From the NCBI RefSeq assembly GCF_001613445.1, contig NZ_BDCJ01000017.1:1-64000 (forward strand): a stretch of 64,000 bases of DNA, read 5' to 3'. Positions 8,994-16,689 of the stretch are shown piece after piece (the stretch's first letter is position 1; every line of letters starts with the position of its first letter). This DNA comes from Nocardia grenadensis NBRC 108939. Its GTDB lineage: Bacteria; Actinomycetota; Actinomycetes; Mycobacteriales; Mycobacteriaceae. The notes beneath the pieces are model-generated. The model had not been told where the DNA came from. It saw only the letters and a list, made by a program, of their open reading frames with translations, and made no database searches. The position numbers were made by a program, and so were the translations under genes.

Positions 8994-9887
8994 ATGACGT
9001 TCAATCCGACGCTGTGGCGCGAAGTGGCCGGGTTCGAGAACCTGACCGACATCACCTACCACCGCCACATCGAGCAGGGCACGGTCCGGATCGCATTCGA
9101 CCGCCCCGAAGTGCGCAACGCCTTCCGCCCGCACACGGTCGACGAACTCTTCGGCGTCCTCGAACACGCCCGGACGACCGCCGATGTCGGCGCCGTCCTG
9201 CTCACCGGCAACGGACCCAGCCCCAAGGACGGCGGCTGGGCGTTCTGCTCCGGCGGCGACCAGCGCATCCGCGGCCGCAGCGGCTACCAGTACGCCAGCG
9301 GTGACACCGCCGACACCGTGGACAAGGCACGTGCGGGCCGGCTGCACATCCTGGAGGTCCAGCGCCTCATCCGGTTCATGCCCAAGATCGTGATCGCCCT
9401 GGTCAACGGCTGGGCCGCCGGCGGCGGCCACAGCCTGCACGTCGTCTGCGACCTCACCCTCGCCAGCCGCGAGCACGCGCGCTTCAAACAGACCGACGCC
9501 GACGTCGGCAGCTTCGACGGCGGCTACGGCAGCGCCTACCTCGCCAAGCTGGTCGGCCAGAAATTCGCCCGCGAGATCTTCTTCCTCGGCCGCACATACA
9601 CCGCCGAGGACATGCATGCCATGGGCGCGGTCAACGAAGTGGTCGACCACGCCGAACTGGAGAACGTCGCCTTGGAATGGGCGGAAGCCATCAACGGCAA
9701 GTCACCCCAGGCCCAACGCATGCTCAAATACGCCTTCAACCTGGCCGACGACGGCCTGGTCGGACAGCAGTTGTTCGCCGGGGAGGCCACGCGGCTGGCG
9801 TACATGACCGACGAGGCCGTCGAGGGCCGCGACTCCTTCCTGGAAAAGCGCGCCCCCGACTGGACCCCCTACCCCTGGTACTTCTGA
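8994..9887 (+). CDS. menB: 1,4-dihydroxy-2-naphthoyl-CoA synthase
   Basis: 297-residue crotonase-fold enzyme that closes the naphthoate ring of O-succinylbenzoyl-CoA in menaquinone synthesis. Diagnostic pieces are FCSGGDQRIRGRSGY (oxyanion-hole region of MenB rather than generic enoyl-CoA hydratases), GWAAGGGHSL, and DADVGSFDGGYGS, which includes the conserved Asp and Gly residues of the active site. It ends in the MenB-typical RAPDWTPYPWYF. Start is the ATG at 8994; longer versions of the frame run through the divergent promoter region and have no family match. A perfect stem-loop follows the stop within three bases. Confidence 0.96.
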   Translation: MTFNPTLWREVAGFENLTDITYHRHIEQGTVRIAFDRPEVRNAFRPHTVDELFGVLEHARTTADVGAVLLTGNGPSPKDGGWAFCSGGDQRIRGRSGYQYASGDTADTVDKARAGRLHILEVQRLIRFMPKIVIALVNGWAAGGGHSLHVVCDLTLASREHARFKQTDADVGSFDGGYGSAYLAKLVGQKFAREIFFLGRTYTAEDMHAMGAVNEVVDHAELENVALEWAEAINGKSPQAQRMLKYAFNLADDGLVGQQLFAGEATRLAYMTDEAVEGRDSFLEKRAPDWTPYPWYF

Positions 9888-9889
9888 AA

Positions 9890-9918
9890 TTTTGGCGCCG
9901 CCTCCGGCGGCGCCAAAA
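9890..9918 (+). terminator. Stem-loop after menB
   Basis: A perfect 13-bp stem (TTTTGGCGCCGCC with its complement) closes a TCC loop directly after the menB stop codon. The four A-T pairs are part of the stem, so there is no free U tract after it; this is the hairpin-only form common in actinobacteria. Its symmetry lets it work in either direction. Confidence 0.7.
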
Positions 9919-10063
9919 AACCCAAAAAACACAGCACCTTCACGAGCAGGTCGGCATCTCCCACCTTCACCAACAAGCCCGCCCCCGCCGCGCGCCACCC
10001 ACCCCGTCCCACGCGGCGCAAATCGGACACAACATCGCTGGCACACCCCTAGACTTTTCGACG

Positions 10064-10447
10064 ATGGACATCCTCAGCAGCCGCATCATCCTGCGCCCGC
10101 GGGACTACGCGACCACACTGGCCTTCTATCGGGACTCCCTCGGCCTGGCGATCTACCGCGAATACCCGGGGGGAACGGTTTTCTTCGCCGGGCAGTCGCT
10201 CATCGAGGTGGCGGGGCACGGCGGTTCCGACGCCGCTCCGCGTAGCTTCGCGGGCGCGATCTGGCTGCAGGTGCGCGATGTCGGCGCGGTGGCGGTCGAA
10301 CTGACGCTGAGCGGGGTGGCGATCGACCGGGCGCCGGTGACCGAGCCGTGGGGCCTGGTGGAGATGTGGGTGACCGATCCGGACGGGGTACCGATCGTGC
10401 TGGTCGAGGTGCCGGAGGAGCACCCGCTCCGACGGGACACCCGCTGA
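10064..10447 (+). CDS. Glyoxalase/bleomycin-resistance (VOC) family protein
   Basis: 127 residues of vicinal-oxygen-chelate fold. The pattern is the usual beta-alpha-beta-beta-beta pair: RPRDYATTLAFYRDSLGL opens the first module, FFAGQSLIEV ends it, and VEMWVTDPDGVPIVLVEVP carries the final strand with the Glu typical of a metal site. Substrate unknown; VOC proteins include dioxygenases, isomerases and drug-binding proteins. It corresponds in position to mycobacterial Rv0546c, which also lies by menB. Start ATG at 10064 has no strong ribosome site and lies about 146 bases after the menB hairpin. A 296-base gap separates it from menE. Confidence 0.8.
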   Translation: MDILSSRIILRPRDYATTLAFYRDSLGLAIYREYPGGTVFFAGQSLIEVAGHGGSDAAPRSFAGAIWLQVRDVGAVAVELTLSGVAIDRAPVTEPWGLVEMWVTDPDGVPIVLVEVPEEHPLRRDTR

Positions 10448-10743
10448 CCCGGTACGGGTCGGAGTTTTCTGCCGGGTTGCCAACCCCCGGTCTCCCGGGC
10501 GACGATACGATCGGATGGCCGCCCGATCACCGACGCCCGGTGCGACCGCTTTCGTACCGTCCGACGAGTGAATCGCAGTCCCATGCCTGGCCCAGCCCAA
10601 TCCGATCAGCCGGCTCCGGCACCCTGTCCCGGCAGCATCGAACCCTGCTGTCCGCTTTCCGGCGGACAGGAAACCATCGCTGCCGTGCGCGAGCGCAGCG
10701 CGCGAGTCACGGCCTACCGACAAGCCGGAGACAGGGCGCGGCC

Positions 10744-11907
10744 GTGACGAAAACCTTGCGTACTCTGCCCATACCTACCGGCAGCGGCGTCAGCGATGTG
10801 CTGCCGCATCTGCGGCAGGTGCTGGACGATAGCGGTTCGGCGGCCTGGCTACCGGTACCCGCCAGCGACCGGCGCGAAGCCCGCCGGCTGGGTGACGCGC
10901 TCGCCCCGGGCGAGCCGATCGCCGAGGATATCGCGCTGGTGGTCACCACCTCCGGTACAACGGGGGTCCCGAAGGGTGCCATGCTCACCGCGGCGGCGTT
11001 GCGAGCCAGCGGTGATGCCACCCACGAACGGCTCGGCGGCCCCGGTAGCTGGCTGCTCGCCCTGCCCACTCATCACATCGCCGGACTGCAGGTGCTGCTG
11101 CGGTCGTTGCTGGCCGGGACCGAGCCGACGGTGGTGGATGTCTCGGGCGGTTTCCTGCCCGAGGCGCTGGCCGGCGCGATCGCGGGTATGCGCGGGGAAC
11201 GCCGGTACACCTCGCTGGTGCCCACCCAGTTGATCAAGGTCCTGGAGACACCCGCCGCGACCGCCGCGCTGGCCGAGTTGGACGCGGTGCTGATCGGCGG
11301 CGCCGCGACCCCGTCGCCGGTGTACGAGCGGGCTCGGGACGCCGGGATCAATGTCGTGCGCACCTATGGCATGAGTGAGACCTGCGGCGGCTGCGTCTAC
11401 GACGGTGTCCCGCTGACCGGGGCCCGGGTGCGGATCGAGAACGACCGCATCCTGCTCGGCGGCGAAATGCTCGCCGCCGGCTACCGCAATATGCCCGACC
11501 ATCCGGCGTTCGCCGAACCGGGCTGGTTCCGCACCGACGACGCGGGCGCTCTCCAGGACGGCGTACTGCGCGTCCTGGGCCGGTTGGACGAAGCGATCAG
11601 CACGGGCGGCCTGCTGGTGATCCCGCAGGTGGTGGAGGCGGTACTCGCCACTCATCCGGCCGTATCGGAATGTGTGGTGCTCGGCCTACCCGACGACAGG
11701 CTGGGTCAGCGGGTGGCGCTCGCGGTGGTGCCGGCGCCCGGATCCACGCCCACTCTCGACCAGCTGCGTGACCATGTGCTGGCCGAACTGGATGCCGTGG
11801 CCGCCCCGCGCGAACTCACCCTCGTCGACGAGATTCCGTTGCTGGGACCGGGCAAACCCGATCGCGGCGCGCTGCGCAAGCATCTGCTGGCCGGGTCGGC
11901 GTCCTGA
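10744..11907 (+). CDS. menE: o-Succinylbenzoate-CoA ligase
   Basis: 387-residue acyl-CoA synthetase activating o-succinylbenzoate before MenB acts. The AMP-binding signature TTSGTTGVPKGAM is near residue 75, RTYGMSETCGG gives the A5-like motif, WFRTDDAG binds ribose hydroxyls, and GKPDRGALRK near the end carries the catalytic Lys. It is short for the superfamily, as actinobacterial MenE usually is, because the N-terminal lobe is reduced. The GTG at 10744 is taken as start; the frame stays open upstream but loses coding character. The acidic hypothetical gene on the opposite strand is convergent with it, with the stops about 40 bases apart. Confidence 0.93.
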   Translation: MTKTLRTLPIPTGSGVSDVLPHLRQVLDDSGSAAWLPVPASDRREARRLGDALAPGEPIAEDIALVVTTSGTTGVPKGAMLTAAALRASGDATHERLGGPGSWLLALPTHHIAGLQVLLRSLLAGTEPTVVDVSGGFLPEALAGAIAGMRGERRYTSLVPTQLIKVLETPAATAALAELDAVLIGGAATPSPVYERARDAGINVVRTYGMSETCGGCVYDGVPLTGARVRIENDRILLGGEMLAAGYRNMPDHPAFAEPGWFRTDDAGALQDGVLRVLGRLDEAISTGGLLVIPQVVEAVLATHPAVSECVVLGLPDDRLGQRVALAVVPAPGSTPTLDQLRDHVLAELDAVAAPRELTLVDEIPLLGPGKPDRGALRKHLLAGSAS

Positions 11908-11950
11908 GCGAGCGGTCCGTGGCGGTTCCCGCCACGGACCGCTCGACGGT

Positions 11951-12238
11951 TCAGGACTCGTCGTCGCCGTACTCGCCTTCGTAATCGTCCCCCAGCGGGA
12001 CCGCGATGGACTGTTCGGCGATATCGACCGGGTTCGCCTGCCACTCGTCGAGACGCCCGCCGACCAGCGCGGGCTCGTCGGGTACCGGCATATCCTCGGG
12101 CACCGACCGGGGATCGATATCGCTGTCGGGGGCATCGTCGGGGTAGGCCGGTACGTCCTGTTCGGCGCGGTCGGCCTCGGGCACTGCTTCGAAGGTGCCC
12201 GGATCGATCGTCCGGGGCAGCTTGTCGCGCTGGGCCAT
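11951..12238 (-). CDS. Small acidic hypothetical protein
   Basis: 95 residues, very rich in Asp, Glu and Pro, with no signal peptide, membrane segment or cysteine. It opens MAQRDKLPRTIDPGTF and ends GDDYEGEYGDDES. Likely disordered. A purine-rich GGAGGAGAGGAG ribosome region lies just upstream of the ATG, which supports real translation. I do not recognise the family. It is divergent from menA across 300 bases and convergent with menE, so it probably has its own promoter. Confidence 0.6.
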   Translation of the reverse strand: MAQRDKLPRTIDPGTFEAVPEADRAEQDVPAYPDDAPDSDIDPRSVPEDMPVPDEPALVGGRLDEWQANPVDIAEQSIAVPLGDDYEGEYGDDES

Positions 12239-12538
12239 GATGGGCTCCTCTCCTCCGTATACGCCTCGCCGGGCGACTACCCGCCGAGAGGAAGATCAGT
12301 CCAACTTTGTCGAGAATGCCCCGAATGATCCGATCGGGCAAGTAACCGGTATCCCTCGTCACAGTTCCTGTGCACAGCCGCCGCGGCATACCCGGGCCCG
12401 GTTCCACCAGGCCACACTCCTGGACCGCGGCGGTCCGGGGAGAGGTACCGTCGACTACCCCGGCGGCCCGGCGCCTCGCTGCCGCCGTACGCGGTCCGTG
12501 GCCGAGCCGCGCTCCACCCCGCGCATTAGGCTGCGGAG
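12239..12538. other. Divergent spacer before menA
   Basis: 300 bases between the acidic hypothetical gene and menA. It contains the hypothetical gene's GGAGGAG ribosome region at its left edge. I see no stem-loop, repeat or recognisable operator. It presumably holds two divergent promoters, but no convincing -35/-10 pair was found by eye. Confidence 0.5.
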
Positions 12539-13411
12539 ATGGCTACCGCAGCACAATGGATCGAGGGCGCCCGGCCCAGAACTCTGCCGAACGCGATCGC
12601 CCCCGTCGTGGCCGGTACCGGCGCCGCGGCCGCCATCGATGGTGCGGTGTGGTGGAAAGCGCTGCTGGCCTTGGGTGTTTCGCTGGCGCTGATCATCGGG
12701 GTCAACTATGCCAACGACTATTCCGACGGGATCCGCGGCACCGACGACGAACGCGTCGGCCCGCTGCGGCTGGTCGGCTCCGGGCTGGCCTCTCCCGCAG
12801 CGGTCCGGGGCGCGGCCCTCGCGTGCCTCGCGACCGCCGCGGTACTCGGGCTGATCCTGGCAGTGCTGTCGGCCCCCTGGCTGCTGTTGGTCGGCGCGGT
12901 ATGCCTGGCGGGTGCCTGGTTCTACACCGGCGGAAGCAAGCCCTATGGCTATAGCGGTTTCGGCGAGATCGCCGTTTTCGTATTCTTCGGCCTGGTGGCC
13001 GTGCTGGGGACGCAGTACGTCCAAGCGCTCCGGATCGACTGGGCCGGAGCGGCGCTGGCGGTCGGGGTCGGGGCGTTCTCCAGCGCGGTTCTGGTGGCCA
13101 ACAACCTGCGCGATATCCCGACCGACAGCGAAACCGGTAAGACGACGCTGGCGGTGAAGATGGGTGACACCCGCACCCGCACCGTGCATCTGGTTCTGCT
13201 GGTGGTCCCGTTCGTACTGACCCTGGCGCTGGTGGCCCGCACCCCCTGGGCCCTGGCGGGTATGCTGGCCCTCCCCCTGGCCGTCCGCGCGAACGCGCCC
13301 GTCCGGGCGAACCGCGCCGGCCTGGAGCTGATCCCCGCCCTGCGCGATTCCGGCCTCGCCCTCCTCGCCTGGTCCGTACTGTCCGCCGTCGCCCTCTGGC
13401 TCGGCACCTGA
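12539..13411 (+). CDS. menA: 1,4-dihydroxy-2-naphthoate polyprenyltransferase
   Basis: 290-residue integral membrane UbiA-family enzyme that attaches the isoprenoid tail to 1,4-dihydroxy-2-naphthoate, giving demethylmenaquinone. The first Asp-rich motif NYANDYSDGIRGTDD lies near residue 55 and the second, NLRDIPTDSETGK, near residue 190; both bind the Mg-diphosphate. About eight or nine hydrophobic helices are visible. It opens WIEGARPRTLPNAIAPV, typical of MenA. The stop is only four bases from that of the convergent holin-like gene, so the two transcripts must overlap or share a termination region. Confidence 0.95.
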   Translation: MATAAQWIEGARPRTLPNAIAPVVAGTGAAAAIDGAVWWKALLALGVSLALIIGVNYANDYSDGIRGTDDERVGPLRLVGSGLASPAAVRGAALACLATAAVLGLILAVLSAPWLLLVGAVCLAGAWFYTGGSKPYGYSGFGEIAVFVFFGLVAVLGTQYVQALRIDWAGAALAVGVGAFSSAVLVANNLRDIPTDSETGKTTLAVKMGDTRTRTVHLVLLVVPFVLTLALVARTPWALAGMLALPLAVRANAPVRANRAGLELIPALRDSGLALLAWSVLSAVALWLGT

Positions 13412-13415
13412 ACTC

Positions 13416-13799
13416 TCAGTCGTTGTCCGGGATCAGGATGCCGATGGCCCAGTTGACGATCGTGACGATGATGGCACCCAGGAACGCCGCCCAGAATCCG
13501 TCGATCCGCAGGCCGTAGTCGGTGACTTCGGTGATCCAGGCCGTGAGCCACAGCATCAGCGCGTTGATCACCAGCAGGAACAGGCCGAGGGTCAGGATGA
13601 CCAGTGGTAGCGACAGTAGTTTCACCAGCGGTTTGACGAAGGCGTTCACCACGGTGAACACCGCCGCTACCGCGAGCAGGACCACGATCTTCGCGCCGTT
13701 GCCCTGGTCGGGCGGGGAGACGATTTCGATATTGCCGACCCATAGCGCGGCCAGCCAGATGGCGAAGGCGGTGCCGATCAACCGGAGCACAAGCTGCAT
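13416..13799 (-). CDS. Phage_holin_4_2 family membrane protein
   Basis: 127 residues with four predicted membrane helices. The pattern RLIGTAFAIWLAALWV, then VVNAFVKPLVKLLSLP and LGLFLLVINALMLWL, is that of the widespread bacterial 'phage holin family' proteins (YvlD-like), which despite the name are ordinary chromosomal membrane proteins of unknown role. Mycobacterial Rv0544c near menE appears to be a counterpart. There is no phage context. Start ATG at 13799. It is convergent with menA. Confidence 0.8.
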   Translation of the reverse strand: MQLVLRLIGTAFAIWLAALWVGNIEIVSPPDQGNGAKIVVLLAVAAVFTVVNAFVKPLVKLLSLPLVILTLGLFLLVINALMLWLTAWITEVTDYGLRIDGFWAAFLGAIIVTIVNWAIGILIPDND

Positions 13800-13912
13800 A
13801 TCTCATGCTAAGCACACCGGAGCGTCGCGCGCCGGATACGGCGGGATTCCGGCCCGGCCGCAGGCGTGATCCGAGGAGTCGGGGACGCCGAGCGCGGCCG
13901 GGCCGGGTGCGC

Positions 13913-14488
13913 TCATGCCGCCTTGTCGAGAAGGGTGTTGATCTCGCCACGCAGGCGGGCGATCCTGTCGGGGCCGCCGAGCAGTTCGGTGGCGACCGGA
14001 CCGGGTGTGCGCAGGATGCCGAGCAGGACATGGCCGGATTCGATGGATTTGTCCTTACGCGCCAAGGCTTCGCGCAGCGACAGTTCCAGGGCTTTCTTTG
14101 CGTCGCGCGTGAACGGGACATGCCCGAAGCGCCCGCCGCGGCGACGGCCGCGGGATTCCGCCGCGGGGATCGCCCGGTCCAGTGCGTCGGCACCGAACCC
14201 GGCTTCCAGGCTTTCGCGTACCGCGTCCAGGTCGATACCGATGGAGCGCAGCGCCTCGGCGTCGCCGGGCCCCAGTGGGTCGTCGGTGGTCGCGGCGCTC
14301 AGCGATTGCTGTGCTCCGTGCAGCGTGAGCCCGGTCTGTTCCAGTAGCGAGCGCAGTTGCGGTTCGCTCTCTTCCAACAGTCCGAGCAGGAGGTGCTCGA
14401 CCCGGATCTCCGGGGACCCCAGTTCCCGCGCCTGCTCCTGCGCTGCGACGACCGCCGTTCTGGCGGCCCCGCTGAATCGTTCGAACAT
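13913..14488 (-). CDS. Stand-alone Clp N-terminal (ClpN) double-repeat protein
   Basis: 191 residues with two Clp-N repeats and no AAA+ ATPase. Repeat one, residues 1-60, reads MFERFSGAARTAVVAAQEQA with IRVEHLLLGLLEE; repeat two, about 105-185, reads PFTRDAKKALELSLREALA with IESGHVLLGILR. The two are joined by an Arg/Gly-rich linker (RGRRRGGRFGHV). In ClpC and ClpB such repeats bind adaptors, substrates or aggregates, so a lone ClpN protein may act as a sensor or adaptor for the Clp machine; this is inference. It starts immediately after the HTH gene stop on the same strand, so the two form one operon behind the twin-palindrome promoter. Confidence 0.85.
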   Translation of the reverse strand: MFERFSGAARTAVVAAQEQARELGSPEIRVEHLLLGLLEESEPQLRSLLEQTGLTLHGAQQSLSAATTDDPLGPGDAEALRSIGIDLDAVRESLEAGFGADALDRAIPAAESRGRRRGGRFGHVPFTRDAKKALELSLREALARKDKSIESGHVLLGILRTPGPVATELLGGPDRIARLRGEINTLLDKAA

Positions 14489-14710
14489 CTATCGACCCCT
14501 GTCTCTCCGGTTGTGTTTCTGATGAACCGCCTGTTTGCTGACCTCGAGTGCGTCCGCGATGGCCTGCCAGGACCAGCCCTGGTCGCGGGCATTGCCCACC
14601 TGGATCGCTTCCAGCCGTTCGAGGAGTCTGCGCAGCGCCAGCACGGCCCGTAGACCCACCGCGGGGTCCGGGCTGCCCGCCGCCGCGGCCAGCGTGGTTG
14701 CTTCAGTCAT
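14489..14710 (-). CDS. Small helix-turn-helix regulator upstream of the ClpN gene
   Basis: 73 residues. A leading helical half (VGLRAVLALRRLLERLEAIQV) is followed by an HTH: ARDQGWSWQAIADALEVSK with recognition helix KQAVHQKHNRR. No ligand domain, so it probably acts as a small dimeric repressor or in concert with the ClpN protein. The gene abuts the ClpN gene (stop next to ATG). Its ATG lies two bases from the proximal palindrome, and a near-consensus promoter would put the transcript start at or within a few bases of the ATG, giving a leaderless or almost leaderless mRNA. Autoregulation is inferred, not shown. Confidence 0.8.
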   Translation of the reverse strand: MTEATTLAAAAGSPDPAVGLRAVLALRRLLERLEAIQVGNARDQGWSWQAIADALEVSKQAVHQKHNRRDRGR

Positions 14711-14712
14711 AA

Positions 14713-14757
14713 GTCAATTTTTATTGACGCTCACGCCTGATGTCAACAAAAATTGAC
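14713..14757 (-). promoter_or_regulatory. Twin 16-bp palindromes overlapping a strong promoter
   Basis: Two boxes of form GTCAAT-N4-ATTGAC, at 14713-14728 and 14742-14757. One is the reverse complement of the other with a single mismatch; centres are 29 bases apart. On the minus strand TTGACA, a 17-base spacer and TAAAAA form a near-consensus promoter, with -35 inside the distal box and -10 inside the proximal box. Binding of a repressor would block it. The plus strand has a weaker mirrored -35 (TTGACG) facing the ABC transporter. Confidence 0.75.
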
Positions 14758-14818
14758 GACAGGTGCGCGCAATCGCGACGCAAGAGCTGTGCAAGTGGGG
14801 AAGAGGACCGTAGCCGCC

Positions 14819-15808
14819 ATGACGAATCACGTATCCGCGGCCACGTTCGCGATCGAGGCGGACGACCTGGTCAAGGTGTTCGGCAGCCAGCGGGCCGTCA
14901 ATGGGGTGAGCCTGGCCGTGCCCCAGGGCTCGGTCTACGGCGTACTCGGGCCGAACGGGGCGGGCAAGACCACGACCATCCGCATGCTGGCCACTCTGCT
15001 CCGCCCCGACGGCGGCAGCGCCCGGGTGTTCGGCCGCGATGTCGTCGCCGAACCGGGCGCCGTGCGGTCGCTCATCGGCGTCACCGGGCAGTACGCCTCC
15101 GTCGACGAGGATCTGACCGCCACCGAGAACCTGATGGTCTTCTCCCGGCTGCTCGGACTGAGCCGAGCGACGGCCAGACGCCGGACCGCCGAACTACTGG
15201 AAGAATTCGAGCTCACCGACGCGGCGAACAAATCACTGAAGAACTTCTCCGGCGGTATGCGCCGCCGGCTGGACCTGGCGGCCGGTCTCATCGCGACCCC
15301 ACCGTTGCTGTTCCTCGACGAGCCGACCACCGGCCTCGACCCACGCACCCGGGCCCAGATGTGGGAGACCATCCGCAGGCTGGTGCGGGACGGCATCACC
15401 GTACTGCTCACCACCCAGTACCTGGACGAAGCCGATCAGCTGGCCGATCGGATCGCGGTGATCGATCACGGCCGGGTCATCGCCGACGGCACCGCCGACG
15501 AGCTGAAGGCATCCATCGGCGGCTCCTCGCTCCAACTGACCCTGGCCGACCGATCTCAGCTCGAAACCGCCCGCCGGATCATCGCCGAGGTGTTGCACAC
15601 CGAGGCCCAGACCACACCGGAGGCCGGCCGGCTCACCGCGGCGCTGCCCGATCCGAACGGCACCACCGAGTTGCTGATCAGCCTGCGTGACCGCGCTGTC
15701 GCGGTGGAGGAGATCACGGTGACCAAACCCAGCCTCGACGAAGTGTTCCTCACCCTCACCGGCCACCCGGTCGAATCCGTTACCGACACCGAACGGACCG
15801 CAGCATGA
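14819..15808 (+). CDS. DrrA-type ABC transporter ATP-binding protein
   Basis: 329-residue ATPase of the daunorubicin-resistance type. Walker A is GPNGAGKTTT, the signature is NFSGGMRRRLDLAAGL, Walker B is LLFLDEPTTGLD, and the H-loop region is LLTTQYLDEADQLADR. The C-terminal quarter is the DrrA-type extension ending near PSLDEVFLTLTGH. It pairs with the membrane subunit downstream (ATGA overlap) as a two-gene exporter of a hydrophobic drug or lipid; the substrate is not deducible. The ATG at 14819 is chosen; an in-frame GTG 24 bases upstream is also possible. Its promoter region is shared with the HTH-ClpN operon. Confidence 0.9.
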   Translation: MTNHVSAATFAIEADDLVKVFGSQRAVNGVSLAVPQGSVYGVLGPNGAGKTTTIRMLATLLRPDGGSARVFGRDVVAEPGAVRSLIGVTGQYASVDEDLTATENLMVFSRLLGLSRATARRRTAELLEEFELTDAANKSLKNFSGGMRRRLDLAAGLIATPPLLFLDEPTTGLDPRTRAQMWETIRRLVRDGITVLLTTQYLDEADQLADRIAVIDHGRVIADGTADELKASIGGSSLQLTLADRSQLETARRIIAEVLHTEAQTTPEAGRLTAALPDPNGTTELLISLRDRAVAVEEITVTKPSLDEVFLTLTGHPVESVTDTERTAA

Positions 15809-16629
15809 CCACGACACTGACCGAACCCGCGCCCGTGGCGGCGCCGCGGGTGCCGGTACCGGCCGCCCGCATCGGCCTGCGCAGAACTTTCGACAACACC
15901 TTGACCATGGCTTACCGCGGCCTGCTCAAGATCAAGCACAATCCCGAGCAGCTCTTCGATGTGGTGATCCAGCCGGTGATCTTCACTCTGATGTTCACCT
16001 ACATCTTCGGCGGGGCCATCTCCGGCGATGTGAAGAACTATCTGCCGGTGATCATTCCGGGCATTCTCGTCCAGACTGTGGTGATGACCTCGGTGGTCAC
16101 CGGTGTACAGCTCAAAGAGGATATGGAGAAGGGCGTCTTCGACCGCTTCAAATCCCTGCCCATCGCCCGGATCGCCGCGCTGTCCGGTGCGCTGACCGCC
16201 GATATGGTCCGCTACGGCATCGCGTCGGTGCTGACCGTGGTGATGGGGTTCCTCATGGGCTACCGTCCCGAGCCCGCCGGTGTCCTACTGGCGGTGCTGC
16301 TGGTGGTGGTCTGTTCCTTCGCCACCAGCTGGATCTGGGCCTTCTTCGGCGTGATCGCCAACAAGGCCTCGGCGGTGCAGGGCTACTCCATGCTGGTCAT
16401 GTTCCCGCTGACCTTCGCCTCCCCGGCCTTCGTGCCCAAGGAGACGATGCCGGGCTGGTTGCAGGCGTTCATCGACGTCAACCCGGTCTCCCATCTGGTC
16501 TGGGCCTGCCGGGAACTGATGAACACCGGGCATATCGGAATCCACGTCGTCTGGTCCCTGGTCGGCGCCGCGGCGATCGTCGCGGTATTCGCGCCACTGA
16601 CCGTCCGGGCCTATATGCGCCGGGCCTGA
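15805..16629 (+). CDS. ABC-2 type permease (DrrB-like)
   Basis: 274 residues with six membrane helices, the membrane half of the exporter. The N-terminal cytoplasmic part leads into MAYRGLLKIKHNPEQLFD, then PVIFTLMFTYIFGGAI; FPLTFASPAFVPKETMP and NPVSHLVWACRELM are typical of the DrrB/ABC-2 family. It overlaps the ATPase gene by four bases (ATGA), so translation is coupled. A very strong stem-loop follows the stop within eight bases and is shared with the convergent SARP gene. Confidence 0.9.
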   Translation: MTTTLTEPAPVAAPRVPVPAARIGLRRTFDNTLTMAYRGLLKIKHNPEQLFDVVIQPVIFTLMFTYIFGGAISGDVKNYLPVIIPGILVQTVVMTSVVTGVQLKEDMEKGVFDRFKSLPIARIAALSGALTADMVRYGIASVLTVVMGFLMGYRPEPAGVLLAVLLVVVCSFATSWIWAFFGVIANKASAVQGYSMLVMFPLTFASPAFVPKETMPGWLQAFIDVNPVSHLVWACRELMNTGHIGIHVVWSLVGAAAIVAVFAPLTVRAYMRRA

Positions 16630-16636
16630 CGGCAGC

Positions 16637-16689
16637 GGCCGCCGGGCCCGCTCAATCGGCCGCGATCCGATCGAGCGGGCCCGGCGGCC
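16637..16689. terminator. Very stable bidirectional stem-loop between permease and SARP gene
   Basis: A perfect 17-bp GC stem (16637-16653 with 16673-16689), then one A/C mismatch and five more pairs (ATCGG with CCGAT) around a seven-base loop. It lies after the permease stop and covers the last 13 codons and the stop of the convergent SARP gene, so it can end both transcripts. No U tract. Confidence 0.8.

Noticed and set aside
9890..9918. Classical U-tract terminator after menB
   Set aside because: The A-T bases belong to the stem and no T run follows, so it is listed as a hairpin-type terminator only.
13416..13799. Prophage trace suggested by the 'holin' family name
   Set aside because: The family is chromosomal and membrane-bound in many bacteria; no phage genes, integrase or attachment site nearby.
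12949..14193. 414-codon minus-strand frame crossing the holin-like and ClpN genes
   Set aside because: Spans two real genes in other frames and an intergenic region; composition is random-like.
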